DNA of 64,000 nt from Excoecaria cochinchinensis. Taxonomy: Eukaryota > Streptophyta > Magnoliopsida > Malpighiales > Euphorbiaceae. The notes below the pieces were generated by a model, which was not told the origin of the DNA, ran no database searches, and saw only the letters and a program-made list of their open reading frames with translations. The position numbers were made by a program, and so were the translations under genes. The stretch's first letter is position 1. The number at the start of each line of letters is the position of its first letter. The stretch spans positions 34,239,001 to 34,303,000 of the forward strand of contig CANTUQ010000004.1 in assembly GCA_947683425.1 (NCBI GenBank), read 5' to 3'. Shown here piece by piece: positions 1 through 10,355 of the stretch.

Positions 1-1168
1 ATCAGGCTTCATTCCATTCCATATCTCATTATATTTTACCGTTACACTTTAACTCACCAGACATGAATTTGTTCATCCATTGACTTAGCCTCATATACAA
101 TTAAAATCTAGAATTCCAAACCAAAAAAAAGGGACAGGTGAGACTAATTAACAGCGACCATTATTGCAACTAAATTACAAGCTTCCACATTTATGCACAA
201 TACAAAAAAGGAAAAAGTCGATCTCATTCAACAAAATTCCACGTTTATTCACTAATGAGTGCTGAAGCAATAGCAATCGACTAAACAAAAGAGATAGCTC
301 CATAGTTCCACAAGTTAATGGTTAGAGCAAAATACTTAGAGCAAAATACATATATATACCTTAAATACATGTCCACAATTAGACAGATATGAAGTGAAAA
401 AGGAATCAGATAATTGAAAACACAATCAATTAACCATATACACAAGATTGAAATTCACAATAAACCGTATAATTTCGAAGCAATTAGGGAATAAAACTAA
501 CCTTAAAAGTGGTTGTTGGTGACCGGAGTTAGCTCAGATACATCGGTTCAGTATTGGTGACAGGTGACCGTCGATTAATATTGAAAACCAAAATGAAAAA
601 TATTGAAAGAAAGGAACGTGAAGAACAGGGCAGAGTCACTGGCGAGCAAGAGACGAGGAAAGAGCAGCGACGAGGGCGAGAGATGAGTGGCGACGGCGAC
701 GAGAGGTGAGGTGCGACGGGTGACGGCGGTGATCTAACAGCACGCGAGGGAGATGGCTCTAGAGGCAGCAGCAGCGGCGAGACCGGATCTGCGACGGCGG
801 GGTGGAGGCAGACGACGATGAGGGAGCTAGCGGCGGCGGGGTGGAGGGTGACGTCGGATCTGACGCCTAGTGGCTCGCAAGGGAGGGGAAGCGTGATGGA
901 GGGGGCGACACAAGAGAGAGGTGTGGAGAGTTGAAGAAGGAGAAAATCGATTTTGTGATTTTAGGTTATAGTTGGAAGTAAAGGGCCATTTTGTTTTAAT
1001 CCTTCAACGACCGGATTTAGAGACTTTTAGCGACCGGATTTAGAACGCTCGTTAAAATTTTTGCACTACCGACCGGATTAAATTCCCTTGGTTGTTTGTA
1101 TCTTTTTACGACCGGATTTTTGTCCCCTTGCTAAATTTTGGTCGTTAAAAGTCAATTTTCTTATACAT
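1..1168 (-). mobile_element. CACTA (En/Spm-like) transposon end, truncated by window edge
   Basis: Read on the minus strand from 1168, the sequence starts with a degenerate TIR (AAGAAAATTGAC after a damaged CACTAC) and runs straight into TTTTAACGACC. Four sub-terminal copies of a CCGGTCG-type motif follow. Next comes a GC-rich block at about 950-510, then a probable splice donor (AAG/GTTAGT near 501) and AT-rich, intron-like sequence down to base 1. This order (TIR, sub-terminal repeats, GC-rich non-coding first exon, intron) is typical of plant En/Spm elements. I see no transposase coding in this part, so it may be non-autonomous or the coding part may lie to the left. Confidence 0.6.
1004..1140 (-). 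repeat. CACTA sub-terminal repeats
   Basis: Four copies of a GACCGGATTT-type motif lie near 1009, 1033, 1070 and 1109 on the plus strand. In En/Spm elements such sub-terminal repeats bind the element's own regulatory protein. The last three differ by one or two bases from the first. Confidence 0.6.
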
Positions 1169-2008
1169 TTATTATTTTAAGATGAAAAAATAAAACCAAA
1201 GGTAATCATAACATAGTATTAATAAATGAATGGTGTCTTATCATAAATAATGACGAGTTCATATACATGAAAATGATCCCTAATCTAGATGGGCTTTAGG
1301 GCATACTCCTAATAATTTCCCACTTACACTAAAGCTAATGACTCATGTGTCTTAAGCTCATATTATCTATATAGTGATCGTACTCATTTTAGGATAGTGC
1401 CTTAGTTAAAGGATCAACAATATTATTATCTGCGAGGACTCTTTCTATTTCATATTATTTCTTGCTATAATCTCCCAGATGAGATGGTAGTGTCTGAGAA
1501 CATGCTTAGATCGTTGATGAGACCGTGGTTCCTTTGCTTACGCAATGGCTCTATTGTTGTTACAATACAAGGGTATCAGATCAACAATGCTAGGGACCAC
1601 TCCTAGTTCAGTAATAAACTTCTTGATCCATATTGCCTCTTTTGTCACCTCTAAAGCAGCAATGTTCTCAGCTTCTGTGGTAAAATTAACGGTCATCTCT
1701 TATTTGGAACTCTTCCAACTAACTGCTCATCCTTCCATTACAAATACAAAACTTGATTGTGATTTAGAGTCATCTTTGTTAGAATGAAAGCTAGCATCAG
1801 TATACCTGCTTACTTATAAATCATCCTATCCATATATCAAGAATATATCCATAGTCCTTCTCAAGTATTTAAAAATATTTTTGATTGCGCTCTAGTATTC
1901 CTCTCCATGATTGGATTAGAATTCACTTGTGACACTCACAACAAATGCTACATCTGAACGTGTACATAACATAACATACATGATAGAACCCAATTACAGA
2001 TGCACCAT
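1169..2008 (-). mobile_element. Ty1/copia retrotransposon 3' remnant
   Basis: The minus strand carries the end of a copia polyprotein (RNase H), then a polypurine-like tract (AAGTGGGAAATTATTA, about 1310-1326). An LTR start of the type TATGCCCTAAAGCCCA follows. The CACTA end replaces the rest of the LTR on the left, and LTR A begins at 2009 on the right. This is a fragment, and no complete LTR is visible. Confidence 0.75.
1390..1990 (-). pseudogene. Copia RNase H domain, degenerate
   Basis: The minus-strand translation follows the C-terminal end of Ty1/copia pol. Successive recognisable blocks are IGFYHVCYVMYTF, TTEAENIAALEVTKEAIW, the stretch around YCNNNRAIA, and AKEPRSHQRSKHVLRHYH. TTEAE is the usual end of the RNase H core, and the RSKH block normally precedes the 3' end of pol. 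Several frame-breaking stops (for example in place of Arg, Leu and Gln codons) and small shifts make it non-functional. The clade looks Tork/SIRE-like from the LTR start, but I cannot fix it. Confidence 0.8.
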
Positions 2009-2215
2009 TGTAGACACCAGGTCCCGAGGCAGCCCAGACCAGGGTTACCCAGTGATGAAATTAGCGCCTATTCATAGGCAAGAAGATTGAAAGTGATGGT
2101 TTCTTTGTCAAATTTGCTCTTTAAAAATAAAAAGTAAAAATATTTTAAGAAAATAAAAATAAAAAAGGTTGGAAGTGATATTTTCTTGTAAAATTTGTTT
2201 AAAAAAAAAATTTCA

Positions 2216-2300
2216 GAGCCTTGCGGTTTCTAGTGCATGAGGGCAAGGGCAGGCGAGTCTCGTGTGCGCAGCCTGGGCGCCGAGTGGGGGCGGCTTGCCG
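2216..2300 (+). repeat. GC-rich island inside LTR A
   Basis: A short G+C-rich block in otherwise very AT-rich LTR sequence, followed by TTTTTGGCCCAAAATTG. The same site in LTRs C, F and M holds unrelated GC-rich sequence. Confidence 0.6.
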
Positions 2301-3048
2301 ATTTTGGCCCCCTAAAGTGTTTTTGGCGTGATTTTTGGCCCAAAATTGATTTTTTATCCCTTTTATTCGAGATTTTAAGGTTTGTTTTCCATTTTTAAAA
2401 TTTAAATAACGAATAATTTGATTTAATTAAGGGTGATTTCTCTAAATTAACTAGGTTTTTCTTTTTTAATGATATAAATAGGAAAACTTAAAGGAAAAAT
2501 AGGGGGGATATTTTTTTAGGTGAATTTTTTTTTATTTTTTTTCTTCTTCAAGAGAACTTTTTGGGTTGCATTTTTTGGAATTTTCTTATTTTTCAAGAGA
2601 ATTTTTCTATTTTGAGACAAAGAAAATAATTTTTTGTTTTTGAAAATTTTCTTCCATTATTTTTTAATCAAGTTTTCTTAAGATAAAGAAAATAATTCTT
2701 TATTCTTGAAATCCAAAATTTATTCTATATTTTTTATTTGAACAATCTTTTTTGCAATTTTCTTTCTAAATAAAAAATTTAAATTTTTATTATTCTAATC
2801 TTATTTTTACGAATCAAGACAAGGAAATCAACCATTTTCCTTCTTTCATCAAATCCAATTCTAAGGGTAAATATTCTGGCTTCGATCTTTTTTTTTTTTC
2901 TTGTTTACAATTAATTAATCACCATGTATATTTTTAGATCTATTATGTAGTTATTTGTTTTATGTGATTTTAGTTATAGATTTAACATTCTTTAATATTT
3001 TTTATTTTGTTTTTTATTCTTTTTATTTACTTGATTGTTCATTTTTTT

Positions 3049-3056
3049 TGTTATTA

Positions 3057-3100
<44 letters not shown>

Positions 3101-3155
3101 GTTGTTATTGTTGTTATTGTTGTTGTTGTTTTTGTTGTTATTGCTGTTGTTATTT
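3049..3155 (+). repeat. TTA/TTG microsatellite in LTR A
   Basis: An uninterrupted TTA run that grades into TTG repeats. LTR F has the matching TAA tract in opposite orientation, so the tract belongs to the LTR family. Open frames of poly-Leu through it are artefacts. Confidence 0.9.
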
Positions 3156-4210
3156 ATATTTTTATGTGTGTTAATTTATTAATATGTTAATTTATTTATT
3201 TTATTATGTCATTTAATTTATTTGTCATTCATAATACATTTTATTTTATTTATTTATTTATTTTGATTCATTTTTATTATTTTATGTGTTTAATTGATTT
3301 TTTAATTCATTACTAACATTAATTTTATTTGTCTTTATTTTTTTGTTTCAATGCTTGTTTTAGTCATATTTTAGCACCCTTCCATGAGAAAGAGGAGATC
3401 CATGAGATTTGGTTTGTTGATTCAATATTTTTATTATTTTTCCTTTAATTTGCCTTTTTATTATGTAATTTGTAATAAATTTATTTATTTTATGCACATT
3501 AAAAAGAAAATCATAAAAATATTTTTATTAATAAATTTTGAATTTTTTCTAATAAAATGGGACTAATATTTTAATTTTAAACAATAAAAATTTACTTTTA
3601 AAAGAAGAGTTAATTTTCTCAAAATGGGATCACTTATCCCAGTTTTCTCAATAGTATCCAAAAATAACTTTTCAATTTTTAAGTGAATATAAAGGAACCA
3701 ATGTTTCTATTCTAAATAAATACCCAATTTTATAAATGTTATTTAATTAATTGATTTTGTTTATTTAATTTCCTATTTTGGGATATTGTATTTTTTGCCC
3801 TAATTTCATTTTATAATTTATTTTGTATTTTATTTTGTTTATCGCTTTTCTTTACCGCTTTTCTTTGATGCCTAATGTGCGCTTTAAATTTTAATGCATG
3901 ACCGTGTGAGATGAAAGATGAAAAATTAATTATTAAAAACTCATTCATTAATAAGAGTGAAGTTTCGAACTACTTTCTGGTTTAGACCCTAGAGATTAGA
4001 CGAACTTTCCCAATTTCTTGTAAATTGGGTGGCGACTCCAAAATGACTCAAAGGTGCCTAAAGGTTTCATGGGATTAGATAAACTTTCTCAATTTTCTAT
4101 TGGGTAGAAATTCCATAATATCTCATGTTGCCCAAAACCTAGACATGAACCCTCTCGGATCCTAAAAGCGGGCCCTCTGGGAAACATAAGCGGGTTCGGG
4201 GTGCGTCACA

Positions 4211-4326
4211 GTGGTGACTCCACTAGAGATTTTGAGACTTTTCTTTGAAACTGTCTTGGTTAATAATATAATTGGATTTTTACGAATTAAAATTCAATCT
4301 CTTTTGATAAAAAATTGCATTGCATC
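4211..4326 (+). other. PBS and truncated leader of element A
   Basis: Directly after the LTR comes GTGGTGACTCCACTAGAGA, matching the GTGGCGACTC-type primer binding site seen after LTRs C (8181) and F (20178). About 95 bases of leader follow, closely similar to the C and F leaders. The leader stops abruptly at GCATTGCATC where LTR B begins. Confidence 0.75.
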
Positions 4327-4797
4327 TGTAACACCCCAAAAATTATACTGGTAGTATTGAGTGTGATTAGTGTAATTGCATGAGTGTTAATTAGTGTTTC
4401 GAGCTTGGACTAAATTGAAAAGTGAAATTAGGGATTTAATTTTGAAGAAATAAAATATTATAGTGGCTAAAGTGTAACTTGCATGATTAAGTGATAAGTG
4501 GCGAGTTATTATTGTAATGGTGATTAACTAATAATAATTGGATATTAGTGGAAGCCATGTGGGTGTGTGTGAGCCGGCCACCTAGCTTGAGAGGGAAGGG
4601 AATTTGACACCTCCTCCTTGCATGCACATATAAGGGTTTAGATGAGAGAGAATGGGGAAAATTCTATCAATTAGTTTCTTCTTTTTTTGTTCTTCAACTC
4701 TTCATCCGTCTCCCTCTTTCTTTTGTTCTTTAATCTGCCATGGATTTCTAAGAATTAAGTAGCAATAGTTAAGAAGATTAGGTATTCAGCTAGAAAG

Positions 4798-4955
4798 GTA
4801 AGTCTTGGTATAGAGTTTGTCATCTTCATCTCCTTCTATTTCTGATTTGAATTTTAAGCTATGAGTATAGTCTAATGGAATTGAATATGTGTAGTTTGTG
4901 TATGTGAGTTGAAGAAGCAAGTAGACCAGCCAAGGGTAAAGAGAAGGTCTTATAG
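4798..4955 (+). other. Putative LTR intron and purine-rich exon (B)
   Basis: A GTAAGT donor at 4798 and an acceptor at 4907-4908 delimit a 111-bp intron. With the last G of the upstream exon, the following exon reads VEEASRPAKGKEKVL then stop (4953-4955). The upstream exon is closed by a stop two codons before the junction, so this is either a decayed peptide or a purine-rich splicing element. Equivalent structures occur in LTRs E, S, G, H, I, J and L. Confidence 0.5.
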
Positions 4956-5334
4956 AGGAGAAAGGAAGAAGTGCTTTAAGAGGTTAGGGATTGAGTGTGA
5001 ATTGACATGCTTTGAAGTGTTAAATTATGTGTTTATTGTGTGTTATATTGTTAATTGATTTGAATTAGATAGTGAATTAGTGTAAATTAATTATTGAAGT
5101 GGAATAGAGATATTGATATGTGGTGGATAATAAATGTTATGGTCATGCCAAGATTGGTGTAGTGTGATTTTGATATCTTGTTTGATAGCTTATGCTAATT
5201 TTTATGGTGAGTTTAGAAAGATGCATATAAGGGTTTAATTGTATTGAAATGGTATGTGAGTTGATGAGGTAAAATGTGCATGAGTTGTGAGTTGGTTTGC
5301 CACAAAATAGTGAATGCGAGAATGCAGGGTGTGC

Positions 5335-5640
5335 TTATTGCACAGCTATGTATTGGCAATTTTACATGGGTCACGGTCACAACCAAATCGGTTGTCACCA
5401 TGAGGCATGCAAATGTTGCATTCTATTCGGATAGAAGTGGTATGTCACGGTGACAATGAATCAATTGCCACCGTGAGGTACCCTGGTTTGCATTATGTCC
5501 TGGAATTGCTTTGTATGTCACAGTCACAACCAAATCGGTTGTCACCATGAGGTAAGAAGTTTTGCATTCTATTTTGTGAGTTAAAGTATGTCACGATCAC
5601 AACCAAATCGATTGCCACCGTGAGGTACTTCAGAATTGTC
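5335..5640 (+). repeat. Minisatellite in LTR B
   Basis: About four imperfect copies of an 80-bp unit. Each contains an inverted repeat such as CCAAATCGGTTG inside a GTCAC...GTCACCATGAG frame. Each unit can fold into a hairpin. It sits between the purine-rich exon and the first palindrome, where other LTRs carry unrelated minisatellites. Confidence 0.8.
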
Positions 5641-5936
5641 TTTTCTTTTGAAACATTATGAGATTTAAGAATGCATGACAAGGCTTAACTAAGTTTAATT
5701 GCATCATAACGTGAGTTTATAATATGCAAAGCATGAAATAATATGGGTTTATTATTATGTGTTGGTTAGTATTATTGATGTTGCTTGAAAACTATACAAG
5801 TATTTTATCATGTGTTTGAACCTTATTACGTGGTTAAATAATACTATGACTGATTAACATGAAAATAAATAGTGCCATAAGAATGAATGCATAATGAATG
5901 AATAAAATAATAAGCATGTAGTCGAGTCGTGGATAA

Positions 5937-5950
5937 ATAAGCATGCTTAT
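5937..5950 (+). promoter_or_regulatory. LTR palindrome 1 (B copy)
   Basis: Perfect 14-bp palindrome ATAAGCATGCTTAT preceded by GTCGAGTCGTGGATA. It is the B version of the TTAGGCATGCCTAA motif found in LTRs E, S, G, H and J. Confidence 0.6.
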
Positions 5951-6460
5951 AAAGGGCTAGTGAATTGCGGCTACTAGTGTGACATCGACGGGTATCTAGT
6001 GATTGATACCGACGGGTATCTAGTGATATAGTGTTTGGGACTTCGGTCTCTAGTGATTAATGACTATCGTACCCGTATCCACCTCTAAATGATTCAGGCT
6101 ATTAATGATAAATGTGTGTGTGTGATTGTGTTCTATATATGTATTGATAACATTGCTGTCATTTGATAGTGTAATAGTAATGCCATGTTTAGTGAACTAG
6201 TGATCTTATTTGTGAAGCCTTCCGCTGGCTTAGTGTAGTGATTATTGGTTTGGTAAAGTATGAGATATTGATCATGAGCATGTGATTATCGACTTATAGT
6301 TAATGCATGACTTTCTGTTTTAAAGATGAGGTATTGGATATTGGCATGATAATGAATTATTGACTTAGTGATTGTTACATGATATGGTGTTTGGTTAGAA
6401 CATGTCCTGTTATTGTATAGTAACCTGTGAATGCTTGTGTTAGTATTTGTTTATCTGTAT

Positions 6461-6509
6461 CCCCACTAAGCGTTATCGCTTAGGACGGGTGCGCGTCTCT
6501 CGTGTAGGT
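6461..6509 (+). promoter_or_regulatory. LTR palindrome 2 hairpin and GTAGGT box (B copy)
   Basis: CCCCA is followed by the hairpin CTAAGCGTTATCGCTTAG, then GACGGG, about 15 variable bases and CGTGTAGGTT. The same string occurs in all the chromovirus-like LTRs here. Its function is unknown; an RNA structure near the end of R is one possibility. Confidence 0.6.
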
Positions 6510-6867
6510 TGAGGATTGGAGTCAAGTTTTGAAGAAAGTTCTGCAGGCCACCTTAGGAGCCGGAAGTGTTCTTTTCGGTTTGAAGGTTGTAATGCTTTTG
6601 TATAGATAGAGCTCCATTTTTGTAATAACTATTCTTTTTGTAACTTGTATAGTGATATGTAAGTTAAGAGAAATGAAATTGTAATTTGTAATATGTGGAC
6701 TATAATGGACTAGTGGTAGTGTATGGTCTTATAGTCATTATTGTATGTTAGTGTCATTAGTGAACATAATGAGATAATGAATATTGCTAGTGGGTTATAG
6801 TTCAGCATGTTTAGTATCGTGTAGCACTCCTTTGTCCTCCCAAGGGGCATTGGGGCGTTACAAGTTG

Positions 6868-6879
6868 TGGTATCAGAGC
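6868..6879 (+). other. PBS of element B
   Basis: TGGTATCAGAGC, complementary to the 3' end of plant initiator Met tRNA, five bases downstream of the LTR. Only five further bases of B follow before LTR C begins at 6885. Confidence 0.9.
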
Positions 6880-6884
6880 ATAGG

Positions 6885-8180
6885 TGTAGACACTGGGTCT
6901 CGAGTCGGTCCAAGATCAGGATTATCTAATGATGAAAATAAAGACTAATTCATAAGTAAGAAAGTAGGAATTGATCATCTCTTTGTCAGATTCTTTTATT
7001 TGTCTCAAAATGCTTCTAAAATGTTTATCATTATTTTTATTTTTATTTGTATCTTTATTTTTTATCCTGATTTGTACTTTTTTATTGTATTTTTTGAAAA
7101 AAAAAATTTAAAAAAAAAAATATTTCGGCGGCCGCGCGGGCTGCCTGTGCACTGGCGTGCACGGAGCGCGCGGCACTCGTGCGGAACGCGTAGCGCTCGC
7201 GCTACTTCGCGTGCGAGGAGAGCGTAACACACGTGCTACCCCACGTGGGCGTAGCGCGCACGCCTCCCCTCATGCGTTTCCTTGCCCGTCTCGCCCAGTT
7301 CCGCCCGATTTTCGCCGAAAATCGATTTTTTGACATTTTTTGGGTAAAAAAATGATTTTTTATGGGGTTTTTTACTAATGTCCTAGATTTTAGCCAAAGA
7401 ATGCAAAAATATCGTGGACTAAAACGAAGAGTTGATTTTATTAAAAATGGGATCACTCATCCCGATTTTCACGACAAATAATAAAAATAACTCTTCGATC
7501 CATTTTTAAGTGAGCATGAAGGAACAAATATTCCTAAACCGAATAAATATCCCGATTTATGTATGTTCCCCTTTTGATTTATTTTGTGTGATTGTTTAAT
7601 TTTATATCTTGTGGGCCCTTGTAATTAATTATTTTTGGGGCAATTTTATTTTCTTTCACTTGGGGATTGTATTCTGTCCCGATTTTCATTTTTAATCTTA
7701 TTCAGCTTTTCTTTCATTTAGGGGATTGTATTTGTCCCAATTTCTCTTTTGTAAATGGCATGGCTTTGTTATTTACCATTTTATTTACAGCTTTCTTTTA
7801 CTATTTTCTCAATGCTTTAAGTGCGCCTTAAATAAAATGCATCGAATCGCGTTAGGAGAGAGATAAAATTTCATAATCTAAAAACTCCCTTATATTTAGC
7901 CAAGGCATAAATAAGAGTGAAGTTCCGAACACCTTCTTTGGTTTAGACCGTAGAGGTTAGATGACCTTTCCCAATTTCCTGTAAATTTGGTGGCGACTCC
8001 AAAATAACTCAAAGGTGCCAAAAGGCTGCATGGGACTAGATGAACTTTCCATTGTTCTATTGGGTAAGGAATTCCAAAATGTCTCATGTTGCCCAAGATC
8101 AAAAGACGCGAACCAATCCCTCCAGCCCTAAAAGCGGGTCTCACCTACGAGGGCCTTTGCCAGGTTCGGCGCGTGTCACA
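6885..8180 (+). mobile_element. LTR of element C (TGTAGACACC family)
   Basis: The LTR starts TGTAGACACTGGGTCTCGAG and ends GCGTGTCACA, 1296 bp. It shares with LTRs A, F and M the GC-rich island (7124-7290), the palindrome GGGATCACTCATCCC (7449-7463) and the conserved 3' third. Its first 130 bases reappear inverted at 12607-12733. No five-base target duplication joins the two ends. Confidence 0.85.
7124..7290 (+). repeat. GC-rich, CpG-rich hairpin island in LTR C
   Basis: Strongly GC-rich block with several short palindromes, for example GTAGCGCTCGCGCTAC and GTGCAC pairs. Its base composition is opposite to the poly(A)/poly(T) around it. It is the C counterpart of islands in A (2216), F (34117) and M (59686). 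Confidence 0.75.
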
Positions 8181-8200
8181 GTGGCGACTCTGCTTGGGAC
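8181..8200 (+). other. PBS of element C
   Basis: GTGGCGACTCTGCTTGGGAC directly follows the LTR end. The same site is present after LTRs A and F. It resembles the Arg-tRNA-type PBS described for Ogre/Tat elements, but I cannot confirm the tRNA here. Confidence 0.7.
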
Positions 8201-9105
8201 TTTGTGACTTTGCTCTGAAAGTTCCTTGGTTAAAATATAATTTAGTTTTTAAAACCTAAAATTCTATCTCTTTTCGAAATTGCATTGCATTTCATGAAAG
8301 CCTTTGAATTATACTAGTTTGGTCCCTTATCTTATCCCGGTGCATTTCTGAAACACGACCCTACATTCACTCAGTGTAGGGAAGTGTTAAGGATAATCAA
8401 CAGCTTAAGTCTCGTATCATCATGGTATATTAAATGGAGACCCGATAGGTTGTTATGCTCATGATGAGGTAGACCCATTGGCGGGGACCATGCTTGGGTA
8501 GCCCTAAAGTATCATCACCCTTGACCAAAACTCATATAATGGCAATAGATACTTCCCTTAGGTGAAATGTACCTTAATATGATGCTTGCTATGTGGGCCA
8601 TTATATATTGGACAAAATCAACCAAATTAAATGGTCTTATATCAAAAGCTTTCATGCCCCGGTGGGCCCATCTTAATATGGTTGAAATGTTTAAATACAT
8701 AAAGGTCAAAATTCATACGTATGCACATTAATTAAGAGATGTTATGATGCCGGTTTTTCGCCGAGCACCATACGCATCCATTAGGTTCCCTTTTAACCCA
8801 TAGATCAAGACCACCTAGGAAAGAGACCGCATTACCTCCTGTGTGGGAGTAGTAAGGTTGGAATGATCTATTTGCTGGTATGTGGTTGTAAATGTTGCAT
8901 AACACACGATCATGCATTGTACATGTCATTCATGCATCATTCTAACAATTTAAATCTTTTAGCCATCATAGATTCATCTAAGTGAACTAGAGGTTCCGAC
9001 AGTTGGCTAGTAAGGATAAATCTTCTCTTTGAGTTACCAAAATTAGTGTCTGACTGGAATTTTGAGTTACTCTCATCGATCAGTGAATCATCTCTCGAAT
9101 CATCG
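8201..9105 (+). other. Untranslated leader of element C
   Basis: About 900 bases without a sustained coding frame. They are strongly similar, in inverse orientation, to the F leader (19245-20159), for example the stretches around AAGTGTTAAGGATAATCA and CAATAGATACTTCCC. Conservation of a long leader between two decayed copies suggests packaging or translation signals. Confidence 0.75.
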
Positions 9106-10355
9106 ATGGCAGAAGAGACCGAAACTTTGACCACACAAAACCTTGCTAGGAGACTAGAGAACTTTGAACAGAGGATGTTAGATATGATGGGCGCCATGGC
9201 TGATAGGATTGCTCATTCCCCTGCTCCACAAGCACCTATTGCTCCACAGCCACCTGTCGCTCCACAACCACCGGCAGTCCCTCCTCGGGAGCAAGTTGAA
9301 CCACCTGTTGGCGGGGAGGCTCCCTTCATTAATAATGTTGCCCATCAACCTGCCAATGAGAATAGAGCTACTATGCCTATTGAGCCAAGAAGGGAAAGGA
9401 TCCTCAATCCCAATGAGGATTTCATAATGAAGGAGGAAGATGAAGAGGTAATAGCACCTCAAGTTGTGAGGGCTAGAGCACTCAGGGTAGAAGATGAGGC
9501 TATGAGAGGGATGAGACAGCAAATTGAGATGATCACCCGCATGTTATCAGCTGGAAAGGGGGTCAACCCTAAAGATAGAGATCTAGGGGATGAAGAGCTG
9601 CTACCCCAAAGGTTTAAGATGCCTGAGCTGCCGAAGTTCGATGGTACTTCGGACCCATCTGCACACATCAAGCAGTATACCCTAGTGATGAAAGGCACAG
9701 GATTGAGCAAGAAGCAGAAGGTAGAATATTTCTGCCTCAGTCTGGTGGGTCCGACAGTAGATTGGTATCACGGGTTGGACAGGAGGTCCAAGGAGGATCG
9801 AGACCTTTTGACTGAAGAATTTATGAGGCAATATGACTGTAGCAGTAGAATGGAGGTCACCTTAAAAGACCTCGAGCTCTTACAGCAAAGGAGTGACGAG
9901 TCATTCCATGAATACCTCACTAGATGGAGGAATAGGGTTATGGAGATGAAACAGAAGCCTGACACTGCTGACCAGATCAGATTCTTTATCAGGAACTCCT
10001 GCCTTATTTGAGGGACTTACTCAGCTTTAAAGGGCTTAGAGATTGGGAGTCACTTAAAGACATTGCTGTAGAGGCTGAAGGGGCTTACATAGCAAAGAAA
10101 GCAAGCCAAAATTTGCTGGGAAGAATTTTGGGAACCAGTTAGGGTACAGATTAGGCAGTACCGGAAGCAGTAATGGTAGAAATGGTAAGACGGCCGAGGT
10201 TTCAGCTACCGAGGTTAGACAGAGTCAGAGGTACTACTCTAACTTAGGCCGCTCTCTTTCCTGGGTACTGGAGAGACTGATGAAGGAGGGAAAGCTACAA
10301 CCTTTGAGACCTAGTCCAGCCATGAATCAAGGACAGCCAGGGCACAGAGATGATT
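9106..10355 (+). pseudogene. gag: Ty3/gypsy gag of element C
   Basis: Gag forms the particle shell. I take ATG 9106 (MAEETETLTT) as start because the F copy begins with the equivalent MDDLPRETEA; a GTG at 9046 only extends the frame. An N-terminal helix (LARRLENFEQRMLDMM) is followed by a Pro-rich linker. The capsid-like domain starts at LPKFDGTSDPSAHIKQY and contains GPTVDWYHGL and LLTEEFMRQYD. It ends near QIRFFIRNSCL, where a stop at 10009-10011 and a frameshift occur. In the next frame it continues as LRDWESLKDIAVEAEGAY and later LSWVLERLMKEGKLQPL. No zinc knuckle follows; unrelated DNA begins near 10356. Confidence 0.85.

Larger units (their letters stand above)
2009..4210 (+). mobile_element. 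LTR of element A (TGTAGACACC family)
   Basis: The LTR starts TGTAGACACCAGGTCCCGAG and ends GGGGTGCGTCACA, followed at once by a PBS-like sequence. Length is 2202 bp. Its landmarks recur in LTRs C, F and M: a GC-rich island (2216-2300), a TTA microsatellite (3049-3155), the palindrome GGGATCACTTATCCC (3627-3641) and a conserved last 250 bp. No second LTR of A is present, and its body is cut at 4326. It is a Ty3/gypsy LTR by the family's gag (see C). Tat/Ogre-like affinity is a guess from the PBS. Confidence 0.8.
4327..6862 (+). mobile_element. LTR of element B (chromovirus-like)
   Basis: The LTR starts TGTAACACCCC and ends GGGGCGTTACA, 2536 bp, and is followed by a Met-initiator-type PBS. Internal landmarks in order: TATA-like CATATAAG (4626-4634); donor GTAAGT at 4798; acceptor near 4908 followed by a purine-rich exon (4909-4955); an 80-bp minisatellite (5335-5640); palindrome ATAAGCATGCTTAT (5937-5950); palindrome CTAAGCGTTATCGCTTAG (6466-6483) followed by GTAGGT. 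No partner LTR of the same sequence exists in the window. Confidence 0.85.

Noticed and set aside
2955..3182. 75-codon poly-Leu frame
   Set aside because: It is the TTA/TTG microsatellite of LTR A read in one frame.
7000..7456. Arg/Ala-rich frames on both strands over the GC island
   Set aside because: Base-composition artefact of the GC-rich island in LTR C.
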